Assembly (NCBI GenBank): GCA_964509505.1
Contig: CAZDYP010000176.1
Span: 1 to 10,630 of the forward strand
From: CAZDYP01 sp964509505
GTDB lineage: Bacteria > Chloroflexota > Anaerolineae > JACRMK01
Direction: 5' to 3'
Length of the DNA: 10,630 bases
The stretch's first letter is position 1, and the number at the start of each line of letters is the position of its first letter. Below are positions 4,039 through 10,630 of this stretch, in pieces. The position numbers were made by a program, and so were the translations under genes. Under the pieces are notes generated by a model. It saw only the letters and a program-made list of their open reading frames with translations. It was not told the DNA's origin and did not search any database.

Positions 4039-6399
4039 TTATCTGATTACCAACGGCAAGAATACGCTGTACGGGAATTGTATCGTCACTTGCGCGTTGG
4101 TTGGCGACGCGCCCAACGCATTGCCTGTCGGATCCGCGAGGATGAGCGGGTTGCTTATCGTGTCCATGAACGTAAGCGGGCTTGTGCCTGCGGCTTTTGA
4201 GCGCATCGTCACGATGGCTAGGGTGCCGCTGCCATTGACGCCCGACTGTGAGCCTGTGGTGAAGGCGGCATAGCTGACCGTGCCTGCGGTGGCGCTGATG
4301 ATGGGTGCGGCTGGTGGCACTGTAACGGTGCGCCCTGTGCTGCCCAAGAAGTTCGACACAGGCTGCGTCACCGTCAACACTTCCACGAGCGTCGGGCTAT
4401 ACGACATGGTGAACTCGAATGCGCCCAAATTCGTTGCGCTGCCTACGACGACGCTGACGGTGAACGTCTGACTGATGTCAACCGTTTGGCTCAAGGGTTG
4501 CGCGCTCAGCGTCGGCGTCACGGCTGTGGCTGCCGTACGTAACGCCCCATCACTCACCCGCTGCGGACTGGGGGGCGGCAACGTCGGCGTTAAGATCCAT
4601 GGCACAGCTGCCAGCGTGGAGAGCTGATCGGTGTGTGTGAGAACGTCCTGAGGTTGATCGGTCCCGCTGAAGCCATCGCGATTGATGAAGGTTAGACGGC
4701 TATTGACAGGCAGAACTGAACTGAAGGTGCCAGAGAACGCACCTGTGCGTGTGATAGTCATCATGCCCGATGGTTGTGTGCCGGGTTGCAAATCCACTTT
4801 CACGTCAAAGACTGAGGGAGGGTTTCCCGTGAAGCCATACGTCACGTTAATCGGATTGACGCTGACTAACGAGAGGGCGACGATTTCGATGGGGATGGCG
4901 GCGGTATTGGGTAGTGTGCCTGTAATTTCGCCAAAGGTGGCGTCGTTCAACCGCCGCACAATCGTGTCGGGCGACGTGCCGCTCTCACGCACATCAACCA
5001 CTATCCGTTGTGACGTAGAACCTTGCATGGCGATGGAACCGCGCGGCTGAAATTCTTGCGAGCCGCTCGGCGTCGTGGTCGGGATAGGCACTGCTTGTAA
5101 TTGCATGGTGCCAATGATTGGGAATGGGTCGGAGGGGATGCCATTTTTCGTTCCGAAGAAGCCGGGGGGAAAGGAGTAGTTGATGTTCAACGCCGATTGA
5201 TTAGGTGGACTATGCAAGAGGTCATCACCCGCGCGCACGGTCAACGGATCAAAACGTCCCGCAGGCGTTTTGCCTTGACAGCTGCTGACGCGTTGCAAGT
5301 CGTCCACGAAGATGCCGTTGTCGGGCCCCGTCAAGCCCACATCATAGCGCACGTCGTATTGTGATGGGGTGTGCCAGCGTGGGAGCATCAAGCTCAAATC
5401 TTGTGAGTCGAGTCGCAAATCGGGATTGAAGTCGAAGGCGCTGCAAGGCAAGGGCATTTCACGCAACGTCTGCATGTAGCTGTTGAATTCGCCGATGTCT
5501 CCCACCTCGTAACGATAGCTCATGCCGTGCCCAGCCAAGACCAGCCAGCCAAACAATTGCCCTGCTTGCCAACTGGGGCCGTTGTCGCGGAACAAAATTG
5601 GCACCGCGTTGGAGTTGCCGTGAATGTAAACGACTTTGGGGGGAAAGTGTGTGACAGTGTAGTTGGTCACGAGCAACGGATAGGGATTGTATAAGGTCAT
5701 GCTAGGCACGCTGCCAAAGGAGGGCAAGTCCACTTCGACAAATATGTCGAAGAAGCTGTTGGCGGGAAAGTCCAGATTGGCATCGTTGCTGGCGCCTGAT
5801 TGGGATTCCACTTCACCCGGACTGAATGGACGGTTGGGCGCGGCGGCGCCTGCGCGCACACGAGGTCCACCAGGGAGCGAGAGGTCAAAGTTTTTGATGA
5901 CCGTGCGGACGGCGCGCGTACCAACGGGACCACCGAAATTGGTGGGCGTCAAGACAAAGTGGCTCGCAGAAATGAGCGTGCCTGCGGTACCGACAGGCAC
6001 GCCGCCCGCATAAGCCGCAGTGCCTTTGGTGATGACATCGCTGCGACCGATCTGGGTGGCGAGGTCGAACAAGGTTGGGCTGCTGAGGCGACCGGTGGCT
6101 GAGTCATAGTACGGGTTGCCCGTCATGAGCGATTGAAAGGCAGGATTGACGAAAATTTTGAATGAGCCTAGCGATGAATCTAAATCATCAGCGCGGCCCG
6201 GGAAAGGACCCGTCGCAGGCGTGCGTGGTTGCGCTGCGAAGCTCGTGAAAGGCGACCACAGTGTAGAGATAGCACGATAAAATGGCAGTGTTTGTTGTGG
6301 AGCAACCAGCATGGCGAAAATCGCCAATGTGTTTAATATCCATAGCGACGACAGCAAGGCTAATGCAATGGCGAGACTGAGCATCAGACGACGACGCAT
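4039..6399 (-). CDS. Secreted protein with dockerin-like segment and C-terminal cohesin-like domain
   Basis: 786 residues. The basic N-terminus MRRR and hydrophobic stretch to about residue 33 form a signal peptide or signal anchor. Residues 70-310 and 380-600 are unassigned, beta-rich, Ser/Thr/Pro/Gly-rich sequence. Residues 322-372 resemble a dockerin: the first calcium loop DFNPDLRLDSQD has Asp323, Asn325, Asp327, Asp331 and Asp334 in EF-hand spacing; the second (353-367) is lengthened by about three residues. The protein's only two cysteines, Cys319 and Cys374, bracket this unit and could form a disulfide. A Pro-rich linker (603-613) leads to a cohesin-like beta-sandwich (about 633-775: VDISQTFTVSVVVG, LGAFEFTMSYSPTLVEV, SGTLAIVTMRSKAAG). 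The protein ends in YSVFLPLVIR, a tail type I recall from exported Chloroflexota proteins. The start has an excellent Shine-Dalgarno. A role in cell-surface or extracellular assembly is inferred; no catalytic domain was recognised. Confidence 0.82.
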   Translation of the reverse strand: MRRRLMLSLAIALALLSSLWILNTLAIFAMLVAPQQTLPFYRAISTLWSPFTSFAAQPRTPATGPFPGRADDLDSSLGSFKIFVNPAFQSLMTGNPYYDSATGRLSSPTLFDLATQIGRSDVITKGTAAYAGGVPVGTAGTLISASHFVLTPTNFGGPVGTRAVRTVIKNFDLSLPGGPRVRAGAAAPNRPFSPGEVESQSGASNDANLDFPANSFFDIFVEVDLPSFGSVPSMTLYNPYPLLVTNYTVTHFPPKVVYIHGNSNAVPILFRDNGPSWQAGQLFGWLVLAGHGMSYRYEVGDIGEFNSYMQTLREMPLPCSAFDFNPDLRLDSQDLSLMLPRWHTPSQYDVRYDVGLTGPDNGIFVDDLQRVSSCQGKTPAGRFDPLTVRAGDDLLHSPPNQSALNINYSFPPGFFGTKNGIPSDPFPIIGTMQLQAVPIPTTTPSGSQEFQPRGSIAMQGSTSQRIVVDVRESGTSPDTIVRRLNDATFGEITGTLPNTAAIPIEIVALSLVSVNPINVTYGFTGNPPSVFDVKVDLQPGTQPSGMMTITRTGAFSGTFSSVLPVNSRLTFINRDGFSGTDQPQDVLTHTDQLSTLAAVPWILTPTLPPPSPQRVSDGALRTAATAVTPTLSAQPLSQTVDISQTFTVSVVVGSATNLGAFEFTMSYSPTLVEVLTVTQPVSNFLGSTGRTVTVPPAAPIISATAGTVSYAAFTTGSQSGVNGSGTLAIVTMRSKAAGTSPLTFMDTISNPLILADPTGNALGASPTNAQVTIQFPYSVFLPLVIR

Positions 6400-6404
6400 A
6401 GTTT

Positions 6405-6411
6405 ACCTCCT
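6405..6411 (-). promoter_or_regulatory. Strong ribosome binding site of the dockerin/cohesin protein gene
   Basis: The complement reads AGGAGGT, five bases before the ATG at 6399-6397, which fixes the start of the 786-residue protein. Confidence 0.85.
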
Positions 6412-6505
6412 GAAGCGCAGCCTGCCGCGTGTCGCACGGATGCGACTAGCAGACTGCCTATCACTCGAACCGATGACGACCAGACATGCGAGCGCAGGTG
6501 TGAGG

Positions 6506-6534
6506 ATTATAGTTTCAGCGCCTGCGCTAACACT
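6506..6534 (-). promoter_or_regulatory. Likely promoter of the dockerin/cohesin protein gene with a palindrome in the spacer
   Basis: The complement of 6506-6511 is a perfect TATAAT. A weak -35 (AGTGTT, complement of 6529-6534) stands 17 bases upstream. The spacer contains the perfect palindrome AGCGC-AG-GCGCT (6517-6528), a possible operator. It would give a leader of roughly 100 bases. The rest of the 202-bp gap 6400-6601 shows no gene. Confidence 0.45.
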
Positions 6535-6601
6535 GCCCAGACATGATGCTGATGAGGCAATCGGCAAATCATCTGTGAACCTCTGCTTAAATTTAATCCG
6601 C

Positions 6602-7210
6602 TCACTGACGTTTCGGCTTACTTTTCTTTGTCGCTTTTTGTAGCCAATCTACCATGTCGTAAATCGCTGCGAGCGGCACGTGGACGCCAATGAGCGGTAT
6701 AGCGACCTTATCAGTGAGCTGCGCGTACTCAATCAATTCCCACTTACCGTCGGGACGTTTTTGAAAATAGTCAACGTGCGCTTGTTCAGAATCAATCAAC
6801 ACGTAGGCTTGCAATGACTTCAAGGGGCGATACAAATCGAATTTGTAGCCACGCTCATACGTGCGTGTCGAGGGCGACAACACTTCAACGATGAGTGTTG
6901 GATTTGTGATGGTGTCTTTGCGACCTTTGGCATATTCTACTTTGCCGCAGACGATGGTCATGTCGGGATAGGTGTAGAGACCACTCTCTCTGACTTGCAC
7001 GCGCATGTTGCTATCAAACAGTCGGCACTCGCGTTTCTTGATGTCAGGTCCCACTTGCAGCGTCAGATTGAAAAGGATTTGGCTATGATTCGCGGACGCG
7101 CCTGCCATTGGCACGATAACGCCATCGCGGTATTCGTGCTTGTCTTCAGACGTTTCTTCAAGTTTGAAATATTCGGCTGGCGTGAAAAATTTTTTCGCAA
7201 GGGTGGCCAT
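6602..7210 (-). CDS. Uma2-family (DUF820) PD-(D/E)xK nuclease-like protein
   Basis: 202 residues with the usual Uma2 order: N-terminal FTPAEYFKLEE, then KHEYRDGVIVPMAG (Glu26), ANHSQILFNL (41-50), YPDMTIVCGK (Asp83), PTLIVEVLSPSTRTYERGYKFDLY (Glu109, with Lys123 as a likely partner) and YVLIDSEQAHVDYF. The family has a restriction-endonuclease-like fold and is predicted to cut DNA, but biological roles are mostly unknown; it is abundant in cyanobacteria and Chloroflexota. Length is normal for the family. A Lys/Arg-rich tail (KATKKSKPKRQ) closes the protein. Only nine bases separate it from the uvrB stop, and its AAGGAGGG ribosome binding site overlaps that stop, so it is probably co-transcribed and translationally coupled with uvrB. 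No partner antitoxin or methylase gene is visible. Confidence 0.9.
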   Translation of the reverse strand: MATLAKKFFTPAEYFKLEETSEDKHEYRDGVIVPMAGASANHSQILFNLTLQVGPDIKKRECRLFDSNMRVQVRESGLYTYPDMTIVCGKVEYAKGRKDTITNPTLIVEVLSPSTRTYERGYKFDLYRPLKSLQAYVLIDSEQAHVDYFQKRPDGKWELIEYAQLTDKVAIPLIGVHVPLAAIYDMVDWLQKATKKSKPKRQ

Positions 7211-7211
7211 G

Positions 7212-7221
7212 CTCCCTCCTT
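7212..7221 (-). promoter_or_regulatory. Ribosome binding site of the Uma2 gene overlapping the uvrB stop
   Basis: The complement reads AAGGAGGGAG immediately before C-ATG. Its first two bases are the last two of the uvrB TAA stop (7222-7220), a typical arrangement for translational coupling. Confidence 0.8.
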
Positions 7222-9382
7222 ATGCGACATACGTCGCCTTCGCCTTCTTCGCCCGTCCCTTCTGGCCCTCACCGCTTTCTACTTTTTTCTTACGACTCAC
7301 CGCTTCACCTTCATCCCACTTATCTCCCTTTATCTCCCTTAATTTCCTTTGCCTTTCCTCCTCCCGAATTTTCTCCCATTCTGGTTTGCCCTCATCCATC
7401 AACTTCCGCAGCTCGCTGATCTGATCGCGCAACAGCGCCGCCTGCTCGAACTCCAACGCTTGCGCCGCCGTCTTCATTTGCTTCTCCAATTCTTTAATCA
7501 AGCGCGCGGCTTCGTCACGCGACATTTCCTGGTTAGTAAACGCGCCATAGTCCATTTTCGATTCTGCGACCACTTTCATTCTTTCCGTCATCACGCGCTC
7601 GGTCAAATCATGCACGGCTTTGACGATGGTCTTCGGTTCGATGCCGCGCTGTTTGTTATAGGCGATTTGCTTCGCGCGTCGTCGTTGCACTTCATCCATC
7701 GCGCGCTTCATCGAATCGGTGATTTTGTCGGCATACAAGATGACCGTGCCATTGACGTTGCGCGCCGCGCGTCCCATCGTCTGAATCAGCGAACCTTCGC
7801 TCCGCAAGAAGCCTTCTTTGTCCGCATCGAGAATCGCGACGAGCGACACTTCGGGCAAGTCCAAGCCTTCGCGTAACAGGTTGATGCCAACGATGACGTC
7901 GTACGTGCCGAGTCGCAAATCGCGCAGAATCTCGACGCGCTCGAAGGTTTGCACCTCAGAATGTAGATAATGTACCTTGATGCCGAGCTCCGCGATGTAG
8001 TCGCTGAGGTCTTCCGCCATCTTCTTCGTGAGCGTCGTGACCAGCGCCCGCTCCTTGCGCGCGACACGTTGGCGAATCTCACCGACCAAATCATCCACCT
8101 GCCCTTTGATGGGACGCACGAACACTTCAGGGTCAACGAGTCCGGTGGGGCGAATGATTTGCTCCGCGACTTGCTCCGACTTTTTCAGTTCATAGGGTCC
8201 AGGCGTCGCCGAAACATATATCGCCTGATAAATTTTCTGTTCAAACTCCTCGAACTTCAACGGACGATTGTCGAGCGCCGATGGCAGACGGAAGCCATAA
8301 TTTACCAAGGTTTCTTTGCGCGAGCGGTCGCCATTGTACATTGCATGCAGTTGTGGGATGGTCATGTGGCTCTCATCAATGATGATGAGGTAATCGTCGG
8401 GGAAGTAGTCGAGCAACGTCCAGCCGGCGCTGCCTGGTGCGCGTTGCGCCAATGGACGCGAGTAGTTCTCGATGCCCGAACAGTAGCCAACCTCGCGCAT
8501 CATCTCCAAATCATATTTCACGCGCTGTTCGAGGCGTTGCGCTTCGAGCAGTTTGTTCTCTGCGCGCAACACCGTGAGCCGCCCTGCCAGTTCGTTTTCG
8601 ATGTCTTTGATGGCGACGGCGAGCTTCTCGGCAGGCGTGATGAAATGCTTCGCGGGATAGATGTCAATCTGTGTGCGCTCGACGATGAGTTCGCCGGTGA
8701 GGGGGTCAATTTCGACGATGCGTTCCACCGCGTCGCCCCAGAACTCCACGCGATAGGCGAGCTCTTCGTAGGCAGGCTGAATCTCCAGCGTGTCGCCGCG
8801 CACGCGGAACTTGCCGCGTGTCAGATTCATGTCGTTACGCTCGTAATGAATCTCAACCAGATGACGCAAGATGTTGTCACGACGACGCACCTCGCCCTTC
8901 TTCAACGAGACGACAACCTTGCCATAATCTTCGGGCGAGCCGAGACCGTAAATGCACGACACCGACGCGACGATGACGACATCGCGCCGCGAGAAGAGCG
9001 CGGAGGTGGCGGCAAGGCGCAGACGGTCTAGCTCGTCGTTGATGCTTGCGTCTTTTTCGATGAACAAATCGTGCTGCGGCACATACGCTTCAGGTTGATA
9101 ATAATCGTAATAGCTAACAAAGTATTCGACGGCGTTGTGTGGGAAGAACTCGCGGAACTCGGCGTAAAGTTGCGCGGCGAGCGTCTTGTTGTGCGCGATG
9201 ACGAGTGTGGGACGTTGGGTGGCTTCGATGATCTTAGACATGACGTAGGTCTTGCCTGAGCCTGTGACTCCCAACAAGGTTTGATGACGATAACCTTTTT
9301 TAATACCATCTACCAGCTTTTCGATGGCTTGCGGTTGGTCGCCCATTGGTCTAAAATCAGACACAACTTTGAATTCAAACAT
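7220..9382 (-). CDS. uvrB: UvrABC system protein B (excinuclease subunit)
   Basis: UvrB is the DNA-damage-verifying ATPase of bacterial nucleotide excision repair: it is loaded by UvrA and recruits UvrC for the dual incision. The 720 residues from the ATG at 9382-9380 contain Walker A GVTGSGKT (38-45), the damage-probing beta-hairpin region (YYDYYQPEAYVPQ), DESHMTIPQLHAMYNGDRSRKE, YVSATPGPYE, the helicase motifs INLLREGLDLPEVSLVAILDADKEGFLRSE and QTMGRAARN, and the C-terminal UVR motif (about 626-662, ALEFEQAALLRDQI) that contacts UvrC. A 55-residue charged tail follows, making it longer than typical UvrB (about 670). Start choice: an in-frame TTG at 9403 lies upstream, but the ATG at 9382 matches the family N-terminus (FKVVSDFRPMGDQPQAI) and has GAAGG (complement of 9391-9395) eight bases upstream. 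It diverges from ilvD. Confidence 0.98.
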   Translation of the reverse strand: MFEFKVVSDFRPMGDQPQAIEKLVDGIKKGYRHQTLLGVTGSGKTYVMSKIIEATQRPTLVIAHNKTLAAQLYAEFREFFPHNAVEYFVSYYDYYQPEAYVPQHDLFIEKDASINDELDRLRLAATSALFSRRDVVIVASVSCIYGLGSPEDYGKVVVSLKKGEVRRRDNILRHLVEIHYERNDMNLTRGKFRVRGDTLEIQPAYEELAYRVEFWGDAVERIVEIDPLTGELIVERTQIDIYPAKHFITPAEKLAVAIKDIENELAGRLTVLRAENKLLEAQRLEQRVKYDLEMMREVGYCSGIENYSRPLAQRAPGSAGWTLLDYFPDDYLIIIDESHMTIPQLHAMYNGDRSRKETLVNYGFRLPSALDNRPLKFEEFEQKIYQAIYVSATPGPYELKKSEQVAEQIIRPTGLVDPEVFVRPIKGQVDDLVGEIRQRVARKERALVTTLTKKMAEDLSDYIAELGIKVHYLHSEVQTFERVEILRDLRLGTYDVIVGINLLREGLDLPEVSLVAILDADKEGFLRSEGSLIQTMGRAARNVNGTVILYADKITDSMKRAMDEVQRRRAKQIAYNKQRGIEPKTIVKAVHDLTERVMTERMKVVAESKMDYGAFTNQEMSRDEAARLIKELEKQMKTAAQALEFEQAALLRDQISELRKLMDEGKPEWEKIREEERQRKLREIKGDKWDEGEAVSRKKKVESGEGQKGRAKKAKATYVA

Positions 9383-9414
9383 AAGCACAACCTTCTTTCG
9401 CAAGAGCTGGTGAG

Positions 9415-9442
9415 ATTATATCATACACAGCGCAGGTTGCGC
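9415..9442 (-). promoter_or_regulatory. Likely uvrB promoter -10 with adjacent GCGCA palindrome
   Basis: The complement of 9415-9420 is a perfect TATAAT, preceded by TGA. Nine bases further upstream is the palindrome gcgca-ggt-tgcgc (9430-9442), which would overlap the -35 region; no good -35 hexamer is present. The palindrome lies within the 118-bp uvrB-ilvD divergent region, so it might act on both genes. No known LexA box was recognised. Confidence 0.42.
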
Positions 9443-9490
9443 CTCAGCTCACCCACAGCGCAAAAGAGGCAGAACTAAAAAATTTTCTTC

Positions 9491-9494
9491 GGAG
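9491..9494 (+). promoter_or_regulatory. Ribosome binding site of ilvD
   Basis: GGAG is placed six bases before the ATG at 9501 and supports that start. No convincing -10/-35 pair for the plus strand was found in the region. Confidence 0.7.
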
Positions 9495-9500
9495 TAAATT

Positions 9501-10630
9501 ATGACCACCCCACTCAATGCTCGCAGTAGCATCGTCACGCAAGGTCGCAATCGGGCGGCGGCGCGCGCGCACTACAAAGCGACTGGCTTGAAAGACGCAG
9601 ACCTTGCCAAACCGCTCGTTGGCATCGCCAACACGTGGATCGAAACGATGCCGTGCAATTTTCACTTGCGCGATCTCGCCGTGAAGGTAAAGGAAGGCGT
9701 GCGCGCCGCAGGCGGCACGCCGTTGGAGTTCAACACCGTCGCCATCAGCGATGCCATCACGATGGGCGTCGAAGGCATGAAGGCGTCGCTCGTCAGCCGT
9801 GACCTCATCGCCGATTCGATTGAGTTGATGGTGCGCGGTTACATGTTCGATGCGCTGGTCGTGCTCGTCGGTTGCGATAAGACGATTCCTGCGGGCGCGA
9901 TGGCAGCCGCGCGCCTCAACATTCCGAGCGTCGTGTTGTATGGCGGCACGATTATGCCGGGCCTTTACAAGGGCGAGGAGATCACGATTCGCCATGTCTT
10001 CGAGGCGGTAGGCGCGCACGCGGCTGGAAAAATTTCTGACGAAGAGCTGCGCGAGATTGAGAACGCAGCCTGCCCCGGCCCCGGCGCGTGCGGTGGACAA
10101 TACACTGCGAATACGATGGCGACGGCGATAGAATTTCTCGGCATCAACCCGATGGGTATGGCGTCTGTGCCTGCGGTTGCGCCCGAGAAAATGGATGTAG
10201 CATATCGTTGCGGCGAGTTGGTGATGGAAGCGTTGAAGCGCGATCTCAAGCCACGCGACATCATGACGCGCACCGCCTTCGAGAACGCGATTGCAGCGGT
10301 GATGAGCACGGGCGGCTCGACCAATGCCGTGCTGCATCTGTTGGCGATTGCGCGCGAGGCGGGCGTGCCATTGACCATTGACGACTTCGACAAAATTAGC
10401 GAGCGCACGCCGTTGTATGTTGACCTGATGCCCGGCGGCCATTACACCGCCGTCGAGGTGCATCGCGCAGGCGGCATGAAGGTGATAGCGAAGCGTCTGT
10501 TGGATGCAGGTTTGGTGAATGGGACGCCCCTCACGGCGACGGGACGCACTTTTGCCGAAGAAGCCCGTGAAGCGCAAGAAACGCCCCAGCAAAAAGTGGT
10601 GAAGCCATTGGGACAGCCCATTAAAAAGTC
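9501..10630 (+). CDS. ilvD: Dihydroxy-acid dehydratase, N-terminal part (runs off the right edge)
   Basis: IlvD dehydrates 2,3-dihydroxy-isovalerate and 2,3-dihydroxy-3-methylvalerate to the 2-keto acids that lead to valine, leucine and isoleucine. 376 residues are visible out of a usual 550-620. Diagnostic segments are GIANTWIETMPCNFHLRDLA (Cys52), LEFNTVAISDAITMG, LIADSIELMVRG, GCDKTIPAGAMAA (Cys125, Lys127), PGPGACGGQYTANTMA (Cys197) and STGGSTNAVLHL (269-280). The three cysteines, including the PCN motif absent from E. coli IlvD, fit the oxygen-tolerant [2Fe-2S] type known from plants and mycobacteria rather than the [4Fe-4S] type. The related sugar-acid dehydratase Edd is less likely given these motifs. 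The first ATG with a ribosome binding site is at 9501. The C-terminal part is outside the window. Confidence 0.95.
   Translation, partial: MTTPLNARSSIVTQGRNRAAARAHYKATGLKDADLAKPLVGIANTWIETMPCNFHLRDLAVKVKEGVRAAGGTPLEFNTVAISDAITMGVEGMKASLVSRDLIADSIELMVRGYMFDALVVLVGCDKTIPAGAMAAARLNIPSVVLYGGTIMPGLYKGEEITIRHVFEAVGAHAAGKISDEELREIENAACPGPGACGGQYTANTMATAIEFLGINPMGMASVPAVAPEKMDVAYRCGELVMEALKRDLKPRDIMTRTAFENAIAAVMSTGGSTNAVLHLLAIAREAGVPLTIDDFDKISERTPLYVDLMPGGHYTAVEVHRAGGMKVIAKRLLDAGLVNGTPLTATGRTFAEEAREAQETPQQKVVKPLGQPIKK

Noticed and set aside
7970..9031. Plus-strand open frame (353 codons) opposite uvrB
   Set aside because: It is antisense to conserved UvrB motifs and its composition is that of a reverse-strand shadow.
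9444..10592. Long minus-strand open frame (382 codons) opposite ilvD
   Set aside because: It is antisense to a clear IlvD, is rich in Arg/His/Ala as shadow frames are, and matches no family.
9501..10630. Annotation as phosphogluconate dehydratase (edd) rather than ilvD
   Set aside because: The PCNFHLRDLA, GCDKTIPAGAMAA and PGPGACGGQYTANT segments fit dihydroxy-acid dehydratase better.

Overview
The window looks like a chromosomal segment of a bacterium, most likely a Chloroflexota (Anaerolineae-type) member. Reasons: Thr/Pro-rich low-complexity stretches in exported proteins, a dockerin-like plus cohesin-like secreted protein ending in FLPLVIR, a Uma2 gene beside uvrB, and intergenic arrays of degenerate 7-bp repeats. 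Lineage is inferred from style and recalled families, not from a search. Base composition is about half G+C. No rRNA, tRNA, CRISPR array or complete transposon was seen.

Layout: seven genes lie on the minus strand and one on the plus strand. From right to left: ilvD (+, 3' end outside the window) diverges from uvrB; uvrB is followed nine bases later by a Uma2-family nuclease gene whose ribosome binding site overlaps the uvrB stop. After a 202-bp gap with a good promoter comes a 786-aa secreted protein with a dockerin-like calcium-binding segment and a C-terminal cohesin-like domain. A 327-bp non-coding stretch holds a ~186-bp repeat element with imperfect terminal inverted repeats around three small palindromes. 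Then follow an M19-like dipeptidase, a YkuE-like metallophosphoesterase, an arginase-family ureohydrolase and, running off the left edge, secD.

How they fit: ilvD (branched-chain amino acid synthesis), uvrB (nucleotide excision repair) and secD (protein export) are housekeeping genes. uvrB and the Uma2 gene probably form a translationally coupled pair. The dipeptidase, phosphoesterase and ureohydrolase genes are co-oriented, but each junction is occupied by repeats and no shared pathway is evident.

The main unexplained signal is the set of period-7 degenerate repeats (arrays at about 698-795, 1653-1729 and 2562-2655). Each differs in sequence but has the same plan: a run of heptamers, a spacer, then a partly complementary run. 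They occupy three successive gene junctions and reach into the genes, supplying two stop codons, abutting one start codon and supplying one likely -35 element. Other points of interest are the 36-bp in-frame tandem repeat in secD, the dockerin/cohesin protein, and two metallohydrolases lacking expected metal ligands.
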